Notes under the pieces: generated by a model
Told to the model about the DNA's origin: nothing
Seen by the model: the letters and a program-made list of their open reading frames with translations, nothing else
The model's database searches: none
Program-made: the position numbers and the translations under genes
Source: Streptomyces hiroshimensis
GTDB taxonomy: Bacteria; Actinomycetota; Actinomycetes; Streptomycetales; Streptomycetaceae
Reading direction: 5' to 3'
NCBI RefSeq assembly: GCF_014650335.1
Contig: NZ_BMUT01000015.1
Coordinates: 68,309-132,308 of the forward strand
DNA: 64,000 bases
Part shown: piece by piece, positions 1-8,636 of the stretch
Layout: the number at the start of each line of letters is the position of its first letter
Numbering within the stretch: position 1 is the stretch's first letter

Positions 1-1070
1 CGGATGACCTCCGGCGCGGCCCGCACCCAGCCGATCCGCAGGCCCGCCCAGAAGGACTTGCTGGCGGACCCCACGGTGATGACGGCGTTGCCCGCGGGGT
101 CGAAGGCGCAGACGGGGCGCGCCAGTTCCAGGCCCGGCTCCAGGCAGAGGTCGGCCATGGTCTCGTCGGCGACGAGCAGGGTGCCCGCGGCGCGCGCCGC
201 TTCGACGAGCTGCCGTCGCTGCTCCTCGGTGGCGAGGGCACCGGTCGGGTTGTGGAAGTCGCCGATGACGTAGGCCATGCGGGGGGCGGCGTCGCGCAGC
301 ACCTGGCGCCAGGCGGGCAGGTCCCAGCTGCCGAGCCCGTCGGCCATCGCGACGGGCACGAGGCGGGCGCCGGCCTCGCGCATGAGCTGGAGGACGTTGG
401 CGTACGAGGGCGAGTCGACGGCGACGCGCTCGCCGCGCCCGGCGATGAGCCGGCAGATGGCGGCGACGGCCCCCATGGCCCCCGTGGTGATCATGATCTG
501 CTGGGGCATGGTGGGGACGCCGCGGGCGGTGTAGCGGTCGGCGATGGCCTGGCGCAGGGCGGGCAGGCCGGCGGGGTAGTCGCCGTGGGTGGCCGCATAG
601 GGCGGCAGCTCCTCCAGCGCGCCCTGGACGGCGCGGCCGAGCCAGGGCTCGGGGGCGGGCAGGGTGGCGCAGCCGAGGTCGATGACCGAGCCGGCGGCCT
701 CCGGGGGCAGCGGGTCCAGGGCGCGGGTGGGCAGCGGGTTGCCGGCGGGCACCGCGGTCCAGCTGCCGGCGCCGCGCCGGGACTCCAGGAAGCCCTCGCT
801 GCGCAGGGCCTCGTAGGCCGCGGCGACGGTGGTGCGGCTGACGGAGAGCGCGGCGGCGAGCTCCCGCTCGGCGGGCAGCCGGGCGGCGACGGGGATGCGG
901 CCTTCGAGGACGAGCAGGCGGATGCCGTCCGCGAGCGAGCGGTAGGCCGGGGCCCGGCGGCCGCCGAGCGGTGTGACGGTGCCGCGGCCGCCCTGCGTCT
1001 CGCGCTCGCGCTGCGAGCCGAGGAGACGGGCGAGCTTCTGCGCTCCCACCGAGGAGGTCCAATGACTCAT
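1..1070 (-). CDS. yczR: MocR/YczR-type regulator: GntR HTH plus aminotransferase-like domain (3' end outside window)
   Basis: About 356 codons are visible; the C-terminus lies beyond base 1. The start chosen is the ATG at 1070-1068, reading MSHWTSSVGAQK. Residues about 40-110 form a GntR-type winged helix (LPAERELAAALSVSRTTVAA). It is followed by a fold-type I aminotransferase-like domain with GDFHNPTGAL and the expected PLP lysine in GSASKSFWAGLRIGW. MocR proteins use PLP or a related ligand to control a neighbouring, usually divergent gene. Here the divergent neighbour encodes YczE, and YczR/YczE pairs are known, so the likely target is that gene and its own promoter. Candidate operator repeats lie in the shared intergenic region. 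The effector cannot be read from the sequence. Confidence 0.88.
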   Translation of the reverse strand, partial: MSHWTSSVGAQKLARLLGSQRERETQGGRGTVTPLGGRRAPAYRSLADGIRLLVLEGRIPVAARLPAERELAAALSVSRTTVAAAYEALRSEGFLESRRGAGSWTAVPAGNPLPTRALDPLPPEAAGSVIDLGCATLPAPEPWLGRAVQGALEELPPYAATHGDYPAGLPALRQAIADRYTARGVPTMPQQIMITTGAMGAVAAICRLIAGRGERVAVDSPSYANVLQLMREAGARLVPVAMADGLGSWDLPAWRQVLRDAAPRMAYVIGDFHNPTGALATEEQRRQLVEAARAAGTLLVADETMADLCLEPGLELARPVCAFDPAGNAVITVGSASKSFWAGLRIGWVRAAPEVI

Positions 1071-1078
1071 TCGAATCG

Positions 1079-1128
1079 GTCCACCTTCCGAAGATTGGCC
1101 ATGGATCTTGCGTCCACCTGTTGTCCAG
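1079..1128. promoter_or_regulatory. candidate MocR operator: direct repeats between yczR and yczE
   Basis: GTCCACCT occurs at 1079-1086 and again at 1112-1119, 33 bp apart, which is about three helical turns. A further TTGTCCAG half-like site follows at 1121-1128 and GTCCACAC at 1181-1188. MocR regulators typically bind direct repeats in divergent promoter regions. Assignment as the operator is inference. Confidence 0.4.
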
Positions 1129-1223
1129 ACTGTCATGCGGCAGGCCACTTGCACCACTGCAGGTGGTCGCGACTTATGCCGTCCACACCGCCTTCGGGCC
1201 GTGCCGAGTGTCAGGAGAAACCG

Positions 1224-1985
1224 TTGTCCGCATCAGGGGGACCGTCGGAAGGACCGTCGGAAGGCGCGCCCGAGGGGGCGTCGGGAGAGGCGTCCGGAGG
1301 GGCGCCCGGGCGGACGCCCGCAGGGGCGTCCCTCGCCCGCCGGCTGCTGCAGCTCTACGTCGGACTCGCGCTGTACGGGGCGAGCGCGGGGCTGCAGCTG
1401 CGGGCAGGTCTGGGGCTCGCGCCGTGGGACGTACTGAACCAGGGCGTCGCGAAGCACATGGGGATGTCGATCGGCACGGCGTCGATCGCGATCGGCGCCC
1501 TGGTGCTGCTGCTGTGGATCCCGCTGCGGCAGCGCCCCGGCCTGGGCACGGTCTCCAACGTCCTGGTCATCGGCCTGGCCATGGACGCGACGCTGAGCCT
1601 GGTGCCCGACCCGCGGTCGCTGTGGATACGGATCCCGCTGCTGGCCTTCGCGGTGGCCCTGTGCGCGGTGGCGACCGGACTGTACATCTCGGCCAGGTTC
1701 GGCCCGGGCCCGCGCGACGGGCTGATGACGGGGCTGCACCGGCGGACGGGGCGCTCGGTGCGGCTGGTGCGGACGTGCATCGAGGTGGTCGTGCTGGCCA
1801 CGGGGTTCGTGCTGGGCGGCTCGGTGGGCCTGGGCACGGTCTTCTACGCCCTGGCCATCGGCCCGCTGTCGCAGTTCTTCCTGCGCCTGTTCGCCCTTCC
1901 GGAGCCTGCCGCTCCGGCCCCCGTGCACCCGGCCGCGCACCCTCCCGTACGCCCGGCCGAGCGTGAAGTTCCGGACCTGGTTTAG
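1224..1985 (+). CDS. yczE: YczE-type integral membrane protein
   Basis: A polytopic membrane protein of about 253 residues of the YczE/YyaS family, function unknown. After a Gly/Ser/Pro-rich N-terminal tail of about 40 residues it has roughly five hydrophobic segments (LYVGLALYGASAGLQL, ASIAIGALVLLL, VLVIGLAMDATLSLV, AFAVALCAVATGLYI, IEVVVLATGFVLGG). The family-like loop GPGPRDGLMTGLHRRTG is present. The TTG at 1224 is preferred because AGGAGA lies six bases upstream; an in-frame ATG at 1176 has no clear ribosome site. The gene is divergent to the MocR regulator, which probably controls it. The C-terminus is a Pro/Ala-rich cytoplasmic tail. Confidence 0.85.
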   Translation: MSASGGPSEGPSEGAPEGASGEASGGAPGRTPAGASLARRLLQLYVGLALYGASAGLQLRAGLGLAPWDVLNQGVAKHMGMSIGTASIAIGALVLLLWIPLRQRPGLGTVSNVLVIGLAMDATLSLVPDPRSLWIRIPLLAFAVALCAVATGLYISARFGPGPRDGLMTGLHRRTGRSVRLVRTCIEVVVLATGFVLGGSVGLGTVFYALAIGPLSQFFLRLFALPEPAAPAPVHPAAHPPVRPAEREVPDLV

Positions 1986-2153
1986 GCCCGGACGAAGCGG
2001 GCCGGTAGTGTACGCCTTCGACCCACCGAACGAACCGTTACTGCACGCTAAAGCGACAGAAACACAGGGTGACATCCGTTGCCAGATGTGACAAAACGGG
2101 CGTTGGTGGGTACAACAAGGGGCGGCACGACGGGCGACGCATGTCCCTAAACG

Positions 2154-2179
2154 GGAATCTTCACCGCCGACCGGACGTT
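2154..2179 (+). promoter_or_regulatory. SigR-type promoter of rbpA
   Basis: GGAAT at 2154-2158 is followed after exactly 18 bases by GTT at 2177-2179. This matches the SigR (oxidative/disulfide stress) consensus GGAAT-N18-GTT. Control of rbpA by SigR is established in S. coelicolor. Transcription would begin about 60 bases before the start codon. Confidence 0.8.
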
Positions 2180-2241
2180 GACCGGATGACGACGACAGCG
2201 ACACCTGTCCTGTGGGCGACTAAGCCCGGGAGGCACGATTC

Positions 2242-2616
2242 ATGAGTGAGCGAGCTCTCCGCGGCACGCGACTTGTGGTTACCAGCTACGAGACCGACCG
2301 CGGCATCGATCTGGCCCCGCGCCAGGCGGTGGAGTACGCATGCCCGAACGGCCATCGATTCGAGATGCCGTTCTCGGTAGAGGCGGAGATTCCGCCGGAG
2401 TGGGAGTGCAAGGCGTGCGGCGCCGTGGCACTCCTGGTGGACGGCGATGGTCCTGAGGAGAAGAAGGGCAAGCCTGCGCGTACGCACTGGGACATGCTCA
2501 TGGAGCGGCGTACTCGCGAGGAGCTGGAGGAGGTGCTGGCCGAACGGCTGGCGGTCCTGCGCTCCGGCGCAATGAACATTGCCGTTCATCCGCGGGACAC
2601 CCGCAAGTCCGCCTGA
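2242..2616 (+). CDS. rbpA: RNA polymerase-binding protein RbpA
   Basis: A 124-residue actinobacterial transcription activator that binds RNA polymerase and the principal sigma factor, stabilising open complexes. The N-terminal tail (MSERALRGTRLVVTSYETD) is followed by the RbpA core domain with cysteines in YACPNGHRF and WECKACGAVALL. A basic linker (EEKKGKPARTHWDM) and the C-terminal sigma-interacting helices (RTREELEEVLAERLAVLR) complete the usual layout and length. The ATG at 2242 is preceded by GGGAGG with suitable spacing. A SigR-type promoter lies upstream and a strong hairpin follows, so the gene appears to be monocistronic and stress-inducible. Confidence 0.97.
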   Translation: MSERALRGTRLVVTSYETDRGIDLAPRQAVEYACPNGHRFEMPFSVEAEIPPEWECKACGAVALLVDGDGPEEKKGKPARTHWDMLMERRTREELEEVLAERLAVLRSGAMNIAVHPRDTRKSA

Positions 2617-2643
2617 CCGGCGGGAGCGATTGCAGATTGCATT

Positions 2644-2690
2644 GACAAGGGCCCGGGCCACTGCTTCACGCAGTGGCCCGGGCCCTTGTC
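2644..2690. terminator. bidirectional hairpin terminator between rbpA and fxsA
   Basis: A perfect 21-bp inverted repeat (2644-2664 and 2670-2690) with a 5-base loop lies between the convergent rbpA and fxsA genes. It can serve transcripts from either side. Confidence 0.85.
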
Positions 2691-2750
2691 ATGCGCCGGT
2701 GCGACCGGCGCGGGACGGGCTCGGGCCTTCCAGGCGCTCCGGCGGGCCGG

Positions 2751-3365
2751 CTAGCGGGGCAGCTGGGGGCCGCCGGGGTGCGGAGCCGGCGGCTCGTCGT
2801 CGCGGATGACCTCGCCCTGGACGACCTTGCCGCCGGGCCCTCCCGCACCTCCCGCGCCTCCCGGACCACCCATGCCGCCCATGCCGCCCAGATCGGCACT
2901 GCGGGCCTGCCGGAAGGCGTCCCCGAGGGTGCCGGGGGCCGCCGGGCGGTTGAGCCACCGCTCCCCCGTCTTGCGCAGCAGGGCGCGGGTGGGCGGGAAG
3001 AGGCACAGCAGGCCGGCCACGTCGGAGAGGAGCCCCGGCAGGATGATCAGCAGGCCACCGAGCATCGTGAGGGCGTTGCCGCCGTTCTCCTGGGCGCCGG
3101 GCTCGGCGGTCGCGCCGCCCGGCTGCAGGGAGACCGTGAGCCGCTTCCAGGCCCGCCGTCCCGCCCGCTTGATCACGTAGGAGCCGAGGACGACGCCGCC
3201 GGCCAGCAGGGCGAAGACGGTGAGCCCGCCGGCGGCGCCGGCCACCAGCGTGAGCAGCCAGATCTCCAGGACGACCCAGAGGGCCACTCCCAGGGGGATG
3301 AGCTTGCGGGCGCGCCGCCGCTGCGGCGGGCGGCCGTTCATCGTCTGCTGTGCTCCGAACGTCAT
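2751..3365 (-). CDS. fxsA: FxsA-family membrane protein
   Basis: A 204-residue member of the FxsA family, named for suppressing F-exclusion of phage T7 in E. coli when overproduced; its physiological role is unknown. After a basic N-terminus come hydrophobic segments LIPLGVALWVVLEIWLLTLVAGAAGG and VFALLAGGVVLGSYVIKRAG, and later the family-like segment MLGGLLIILPGLLSDVAGLLCLFPPTR. The C-terminal 60 residues are Gly-rich (GGMGGMGGPGGAGGAGG) and probably disordered. The ATG at 3365 is used; an internal ATG at 3341 (MNGRPPQ) is a fair alternative. The gene lies downstream of ppm1 on the same strand and converges with rbpA. Confidence 0.85.
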   Translation of the reverse strand: MTFGAQQTMNGRPPQRRRARKLIPLGVALWVVLEIWLLTLVAGAAGGLTVFALLAGGVVLGSYVIKRAGRRAWKRLTVSLQPGGATAEPGAQENGGNALTMLGGLLIILPGLLSDVAGLLCLFPPTRALLRKTGERWLNRPAAPGTLGDAFRQARSADLGGMGGMGGPGGAGGAGGPGGKVVQGEVIRDDEPPAPHPGGPQLPR

Positions 3366-3477
3366 GCCTCAAGTGTGCCTGGCCTGCGGCGGAACCCGGG
3401 GGCGGAGTTTATGGGGCGCTTACGGCGCCAGCCGGGCCGACCGGCCCGCCGGGCTACTTGCCGACCCGCCCGCCGGG

Positions 3478-4239
3478 CTACTTGCGGCCGAGCGCCTTGC
3501 CGACCCGGGAGCCGACGCCCCAGGAGGTGACCCGCCACAGGGCCTCGGCGACGATGTCGCGGCTCATCTTGCTGTCGCCGAGCTCGCGCTCGACGAAGGT
3601 GATGGGCACCTCCACGACGTGGAAGCCGGCTTTGACCGCGCGCCAGGCCAGGTCGACCTGGAAGCAGTAGCCCTGAGAGGCCACGTCCTCCATGCCGAGG
3701 CCCTCCAGCGTCTCCCGCCGGAAGGCCCGGAAGCCGCCGGTGACGTCGCGGATCGGCACGTCGAGGAGGAGCCGGGAGTAGGTGGAGCCGCCGCGGGAGA
3801 GGAACTCGCGCGACTTGGGCCAGTTCACCACCCGGCCGCCGGGCACCCAGCGCGAGCCGAGCACGAGGTCGGCGCCCTTGAGGGCGGTGAGCAGGCGGGG
3901 CAGCTCCTCCGGCTGGTGGGAGCCGTCGGCGTCCATCTCGACCAGGACGCCGTAGCCGTTGTCGAGGCCCCAGCGGAAGCCCGCCAGGTAGGCGGCGCCG
4001 AGCCCCTCCTTGCCCTTGCGGTGCAGCACCTTGACGTGGTCGTCCTCGCCCGCGAGCTCATCGGCGAGCTTGCCGGTGCCGTCGGGGCTGTTGTCGTCGG
4101 CGACGAGGACGTGCGCCTCCGGCACGGCCGACCGCACCCGGCCGACGATGCTCTTGATGTTCTCCGCCTCGTTGTAGGTCGGGATGATCACCAAGGTCGT
4201 GCCGAGCGGACCGTATCTGCGCTGCCCGTCGTCGTTCAC
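3478..4239 (-). CDS. ppm1: polyprenol monophosphomannose synthase (GT2)
   Basis: A 253-residue GT2 glycosyltransferase that transfers mannose from GDP-mannose to polyprenyl phosphate, supplying the donor for protein O-mannosylation and mannolipids. Visible motifs are the N-terminal TLVIIPTYNEAENI, the nucleotide-binding VADDNSPDGTG and the metal-binding EMDADGSHQPEEL. There is no membrane domain, which fits the catalytic-only type. The GTG start at 4239 overlaps the stop of lnt by four bases (GTGA), so the two are translationally coupled. In mycobacteria Ppm1 is a fusion of an Lnt-like and a synthase domain; here they are separate adjacent genes, as is usual in Streptomyces. Confidence 0.93.
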   Translation of the reverse strand: MNDDGQRRYGPLGTTLVIIPTYNEAENIKSIVGRVRSAVPEAHVLVADDNSPDGTGKLADELAGEDDHVKVLHRKGKEGLGAAYLAGFRWGLDNGYGVLVEMDADGSHQPEELPRLLTALKGADLVLGSRWVPGGRVVNWPKSREFLSRGGSTYSRLLLDVPIRDVTGGFRAFRRETLEGLGMEDVASQGYCFQVDLAWRAVKAGFHVVEVPITFVERELGDSKMSRDIVAEALWRVTSWGVGSRVGKALGRK

Positions 4240-5933
4240 TGCTGGCCCCTCTTATTCCGCTCGTCCGTACGTCCCTGTCCCCGACGGCCGATCAGGAGCG
4301 CGGCCGCGCAGGACAGAAGCCCCACCATAGCGAGCGCCCATTCGGGCCCCGCACCCACGCGGTCGGCAACGGTCGTCCCGTCCCTCAGGGGGATGGTCGC
4401 GCTGATGACGTCCTGGGTGAATTCCTCGCTCCGCTGCTGCACCGTGCCGTCCGGGGCGACCACGGCGCTGATGCCGCTCGTGGCGGCGGTGACCACGGCG
4501 CGGCCGTGCTCGACGGCCCGCAGCCGCGACATGGCCAGCTGCTGCTCCGGCTGGCCGGTGCGGCCGTAGGTGGCGTTGTTGGTCTGGACGACCAGGGCCC
4601 GGGCGCCGTCCTTGACGGTGTCGCGGACGATCTCGTCGTAGGCGACCTCGAAGCAGATGACGTCGCCGAGCCGGGCCGGGCCGGTCTGCATCACGCCGGT
4701 GTGATCGCCGGGGTAGAAGTCGCGCTGGACGCGCTGGAGGCGGGTGATGACCTTGCTCAGCGCGCTCCGGAAGGGCACGTACTCGCCGAAGGGCACGGGG
4801 TGCTGCTTGGCGTAGGAGGCGCCGGGGCCGGTCTTCGGGTCCCAGACGATGCCCTTGTTGTCGATGTAGCCGCTGCGGCCCGGGTGGTCCACGAGGGCGC
4901 CGACGAGCACCGGCACTCCTATGGCCTTGACCGCCTGGTCGATGCGGTCGTACGCCTGCGGGTACTGGAAGGGGTCGAGGTCGGAGGAGTTCTCCGGCCA
5001 GATGACGAGGTCGGGTCGCGGCACCTTGCCCGCCTTGACGTCGCGGGCCAGCTGAAGGGTGGCCTCGGCGTGGTTGTCGAGGATCATCATCGGGCGGCCG
5101 AGGAAGTCCATGCCCGCGTGCTGGACGTTGCCCTGGACGAGGGCCACCTTCACCTCGTCGTCGGCCTTCGTGGGCACGGGCACGGCGTATCCGGCGAGCA
5201 GGAGGGCGGCGGCCAGCGCGAGCGCCTCGACGCCCGGGAGGGCGGCGCGGACCGTGCGGGTGCCCGCCGGGCGCAGCCGCCACAGCGCGGCCACGGCGTA
5301 CGCGAGGAGGCCGCCGGACAGGGCGACGGCGAAGGTCACCAGCGGGGCGCCGCCGAGCGCGGCGAGGGGCGTGAAGGGCGAGGCGGTGTTGGCGAAGGCC
5401 AGCCGGCCCCAGGGGAAGCCGCCGAGCGGCAGCCGGTCGCGGGCCAGCTCCTGCGCGACCCACAGGCAGGAGCCCCACAGCGGCCATGCGGGCAGCCGCG
5501 ATACGAGGGCCAGGGCCGCGCCGAGCACGGCGATGAACAGGGCCTCGACCAGCGACAGGCCGAACACGGCGTCGTAGCCGACCACGTGCAGCCAGCGCAG
5601 CAGCACGAAGAAGAAGGGCAGCGCGAAGGCGAAACCGGTCCACGCCGCCTGGCGGGCGGTACGGCCGCGGGTCAGCAGGGCCAGCGCGGCGACGGCCGCG
5701 ACCGACAGCGGCCAGACGTCGTACGGCGGGAAGGACAGCGCGAGCGCGACGCCGGCGAGCACGGCGGCGGCGGTGCGGGGGGCCTCGCGGCGCGCGAGCC
5801 GGGCCAGGCGCACGGCACGGCCGGGGCGCTCCTGCGGGGCGGACGCGTCCTCCGGGGTCTTTGGCGGGCGCTCCTCGCCGGCGGAGGCGGATGCCTCGTC
5901 GGCTCCGGCGGTGGTTTCGGGACCCGGGGGCAC
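4236..5933 (-). CDS. lnt: apolipoprotein N-acyltransferase
   Basis: A 565-residue membrane enzyme that N-acylates the lipid-modified cysteine of lipoproteins. An N-terminal Ala/Glu-rich cytoplasmic tail of about 60 residues precedes six or so membrane helices (LAGVALALSFPPYDVWPLS onwards). The C-terminal nitrilase-like periplasmic domain carries the expected Glu (VIWPENSSDLD), Lys (SYAKQHPVPFGEY) and Cys (DVICFEVAYDE), then a last membrane helix near the C-terminus. The GTG at 5933 has an AGGAAG ribosome site. The gene is first of the lnt-ppm1 pair. In actinobacteria the Lnt partner can also act as a membrane anchor for Ppm1, so either or both roles are possible. Confidence 0.92.
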   Translation of the reverse strand: MPPGPETTAGADEASASAGEERPPKTPEDASAPQERPGRAVRLARLARREAPRTAAAVLAGVALALSFPPYDVWPLSVAAVAALALLTRGRTARQAAWTGFAFALPFFFVLLRWLHVVGYDAVFGLSLVEALFIAVLGAALALVSRLPAWPLWGSCLWVAQELARDRLPLGGFPWGRLAFANTASPFTPLAALGGAPLVTFAVALSGGLLAYAVAALWRLRPAGTRTVRAALPGVEALALAAALLLAGYAVPVPTKADDEVKVALVQGNVQHAGMDFLGRPMMILDNHAEATLQLARDVKAGKVPRPDLVIWPENSSDLDPFQYPQAYDRIDQAVKAIGVPVLVGALVDHPGRSGYIDNKGIVWDPKTGPGASYAKQHPVPFGEYVPFRSALSKVITRLQRVQRDFYPGDHTGVMQTGPARLGDVICFEVAYDEIVRDTVKDGARALVVQTNNATYGRTGQPEQQLAMSRLRAVEHGRAVVTAATSGISAVVAPDGTVQQRSEEFTQDVISATIPLRDGTTVADRVGAGPEWALAMVGLLSCAAALLIGRRGQGRTDERNKRGQQ

Positions 5934-6449
5934 GGGCGAGCCTTCCTGCTGACTTGCGGTGATGAGCCCGACGGTACATCGCTCGGGGCATCATGCCCGC
6001 CCTGGGTACGCAGAGAAGGCCTGGGAAGGGGGTGGGGCGCATGGGGCGGGGCGAATGGGGGCCCGGCGTCCTTCGGGCCGACCCGGGACCCGCTGGCTGC
6101 GGGTCGACCTAGAGCCGTTGTCTACTGAACGTCCGGGCCCCACCCGGGTCGCACCTGCCGGCCCGGCAGCACCTCCCTCGCCCCCGTGCGCTGGAACCTG
6201 GCTGCCAGTGGCGGTGACCGCTCCCCGGCGCACCGCCCCATGGCCCAGCTGCGTTCGACGACTGTGTGGAAGTGCACCGGCCGGACGTCCTGTGGTGGAC
6301 TCCGCAGAACCTACCGGCCGCCGCCCGCACCCTGTCAACACCTCCGCGACCTGGAGGTATGCACCAAATCAGCAGGTCAGTACGGCGAGTGATCACGGGC
6401 GGCGACAGGCCGGTCTCTCATCGTTCGGCGGTACGCGCCGGGTACGGAG
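5934..6449. other. 516-bp intergenic stretch with no supported gene
   Basis: This region separates the start of lnt from the end of the amidohydrolase, both on the minus strand. The ORFs it contains are low-complexity Pro/Arg/Gly readings without ribosome sites or recognisable motifs. I see no tRNA or clear terminator. The lnt promoter should lie in its left part. Confidence 0.5.
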
Positions 6450-8093
6450 TCACCCGTTCGGCCGCTCGTAGACGGTGTGCCCGCCCACGACGGTGCGCAG
6501 GCAGACGGGGAGCGGGCCGCCGGGGGTGAGGTCGGGCAGGCCCGGGGTGCCCGAGCGCGGGTCCGTGGACCAGCTCGAAACGCGCTCGTCCGGCACCTGC
6601 ACCACGAGGTCGCCGGCCTGCCAGACCGCGTAGTCGGCGGGTGCGCCCGGCACGAGGACGCCGGCGTCGTCGCGGCCGATCGCCCGCCAGCCGCCGCGCG
6701 TGTGCGCGGTGAACGCGGCCCGGACGGAGATGCGGTGCCCCGGGGTGCGGTGGAAGGCGGCGGCGCGGACGGTGCCCCACGGGTCGAGCGGGGTGACCGG
6801 GCTGTCGGAGCCGAGGGCGAGCGGGACGCCGGCGCGCAGCAGGGCCGCGTACGGGTTGAGGGTGCGGGCCCGCTCGACGCCCAGGCGCTGGGCGTACATG
6901 GCCGTGTCACCGCCCCACGTGGCGTCGAAGGCCGGCTGCACGGAGGCCGTGAGGGCGAATTCGGCGAAGGCCGCGATGTGCTCGGGAGTGAGCATCTCGG
7001 CGTGCTCGACGCGGTGCCGGGCCGCGCGGACGCGGGCCAGGCCCAGCTTGTCCGCCGCGGCGCGGACGCCTTCCACGACGGCGGTCAGCGCGGCGTCGCC
7101 GATGGCATGGAAGCCAGCCTGGATGCCCGCCTCGGTGCACGCGGCGACGTGGGCGGCGACGGCCGCGGCGTCCAGGTGGGAGGTGCCCGTGCTGCCGGGC
7201 AGGTCGGCGTACGGCTCGTGGAGGCACGCGGTGTGCGAGCCGAGGGAGCCGTCCACGAAGAGGTCGCCGGCGGCGCCCAGCGCGCCGAGCTCGCGGATGC
7301 GCCCGGCTTCGTTCGCAGACGTGATGGCCTCGGCCCAGTAGCCGACGACGCGGGGGCCCGGCCGGCCGGCCGCCAGGCTCAGCAGCCCGGTGAGGTCCTC
7401 GGCGCTGGAGATCTGCGGCCCGGCGCACTCGTGCAGGGAGCCGATGCCGAGGGAGACGGCGCGGTCGAGCGCGGCGGCCTGGGCCTCGGCGCGCTGCGCG
7501 GGGGTGACCGCGTCGTACGCGGCGGCGCGCACGGCGTGGTGGGCGTCCCCCGTCAGCGGCCCGTCGGGGTGGTATCCGCCGAGGCCGGCGAGGCCCGGCA
7601 CGAGGTCGAGCAGGGCCGTGGTGACGACGGCGGAGTGGACGTCGGAGCGGGTGAGGTAGAGCGGCCGGCCCCCGGTGGCCTCGTCCAGCTCGCGGCGGGC
7701 CGGGGGCCGCTGCTCGGGCCAGGCGCTGGCGTCCCAGCCGTGGCCGAGCAGGACGCGGTCGGCCGGGCGGGCGTCGGCGTGGGCCCGGATCCGGCCGAGC
7801 GCCTCGGCCAGGGAGGTGGCGCCGGTGAGGTCGAGACCGGTGAGCGCGAGGCCGGTCGCGGTGGTGTGCACGTGTGCGTCCGTGAACGCGGGGGTGACGA
7901 GCGCGCCCTGGAGGTCGACCACGTCGTCGACGCCGTCGGCGAAGGAGTCGGCGGCGCCTTCGGAGCCGACCCAGGCGACGGCGCCGCGCTCGACGACCAT
8001 GGCCGTGGCGAACGGGTCGGCGGGGCTGTGCACGTCGCCGTTGCGCAGCAGAACGGTGCGCGGGGTGTCCTGGGATGCGTAGGGCTCGGTCAT
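6450..8093 (-). CDS. amidohydrolase family protein (YtcJ-like, Amidohydrolase_3)
   Basis: A 547-residue metal-dependent amidohydrolase of the YtcJ/NfdA-like group. The N-terminal beta-sandwich strand (VLLRNGDVHSPADPFATAMVV) leads into the TIM barrel with the metal-binding HxH in FTDAHVHTTATG. Further expected ligands are seen in FVDGSLGSHTACL, FHAIGDAAL and RVEHAEMLT, and the late aspartate in LALGSDSPVTPLDPW. A C-terminal sandwich with ADYAVWQAGDLVV closes the fold. The family hydrolyses C-N bonds such as formamides and amides; the substrate cannot be told from sequence. The gene has no operon partner. A GC-rich hairpin region lies between its start and the Lrp regulator. Confidence 0.85.
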   Translation of the reverse strand: MTEPYASQDTPRTVLLRNGDVHSPADPFATAMVVERGAVAWVGSEGAADSFADGVDDVVDLQGALVTPAFTDAHVHTTATGLALTGLDLTGATSLAEALGRIRAHADARPADRVLLGHGWDASAWPEQRPPARRELDEATGGRPLYLTRSDVHSAVVTTALLDLVPGLAGLGGYHPDGPLTGDAHHAVRAAAYDAVTPAQRAEAQAAALDRAVSLGIGSLHECAGPQISSAEDLTGLLSLAAGRPGPRVVGYWAEAITSANEAGRIRELGALGAAGDLFVDGSLGSHTACLHEPYADLPGSTGTSHLDAAAVAAHVAACTEAGIQAGFHAIGDAALTAVVEGVRAAADKLGLARVRAARHRVEHAEMLTPEHIAAFAEFALTASVQPAFDATWGGDTAMYAQRLGVERARTLNPYAALLRAGVPLALGSDSPVTPLDPWGTVRAAAFHRTPGHRISVRAAFTAHTRGGWRAIGRDDAGVLVPGAPADYAVWQAGDLVVQVPDERVSSWSTDPRSGTPGLPDLTPGGPLPVCLRTVVGGHTVYERPNG

Positions 8094-8123
8094 AGGGATC
8101 AGTCTCTCCCCTGGCCCGCCCCG

Positions 8124-8180
8124 TCCCCTACCCGGGGCTCCGCCCCGGACCCCGGTGTCCTCAATCGCCGGACGGGCTCC
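8124..8180. repeat. Streptomyces-type GC-rich intergenic palindrome
   Basis: A GGGGCTCCGCCCC palindrome within CCCGGGGCTCCGCCCCGGACCC is followed by TCAATCGCCGGACGGGCT. This combination is common downstream of Streptomyces genes and folds as a terminator-like hairpin. It sits between the minus-strand Lrp gene and the amidohydrolase gene. Confidence 0.6.
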
Positions 8181-8192
8181 AAAACAAGGCCG

Positions 8193-8636
8193 TCAGCCGA
8201 CGCGCGGCGGCCGCGCCTCGTACGGCGTGGACAGCACGATCGTGGTCCGCGTGGACACCCCGGCCAGCGACCGGATCCGCGCCAGCAGATGTTCCAGCTC
8301 CAGCGGCGTGGCGACGCGGACCTTGAGGATGTAGTTCTCGTCGCCGGCCACGCTGTGGCACGCCTCGATCTCGGGGATCTCGGCGAGGCGGTCCGCGATG
8401 TCGTCGGGAGCGCTGGGATCGAAGGGCTTCACCGAGATGAACGCGGTGAGCGGCAGCCCCACCGCCTCGGGGTCGACCACCGCCGCGTAGCCTCGGATGA
8501 CGCCCCGCTGTTCGAGCCGGCGCACGCGCTGATGCACCGCCGAGGTGGACAGGCCCGTAGCCTTCCCCAGGTCGGTGTAGCTCATCCGCCCGTCCTTGAC
8601 GAGCAGTTCCACGATTTCTCTGTCCAGCTCCTCCAC
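8193..8636 (-). CDS. Lrp/AsnC-family transcriptional regulator
   Basis: A regulator of about 147 residues. An N-terminal winged helix (ELDREIVELLVKDGRMSYTDLGKATGLSTSAVHQRVRRL, read in parts) is followed by an AsnC-type ligand/oligomerisation (RAM) domain (PLTAFISVKP to AGDENYILKVRV). The GTG at 8636 is preferred because AGTAGG lies about nine bases upstream; a TTG at 8645 is possible, while further upstream extension lacks the domain pattern. Such proteins sense amino acids or related effectors and form octamers. The divergent small gene at 8845 shares its upstream region and is a possible target, as is the amidohydrolase downstream. Confidence 0.88.
   Translation of the reverse strand: MEELDREIVELLVKDGRMSYTDLGKATGLSTSAVHQRVRRLEQRGVIRGYAAVVDPEAVGLPLTAFISVKPFDPSAPDDIADRLAEIPEIEACHSVAGDENYILKVRVATPLELEHLLARIRSLAGVSTRTTIVLSTPYEARPPRVG

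Noticed and set aside
5959..6471. 170-codon plus-strand reading in the gap between lnt and the amidohydrolase
   Set aside because: No ribosome site, low-complexity Pro/Arg content and no motif; it also enters the end of the amidohydrolase gene.
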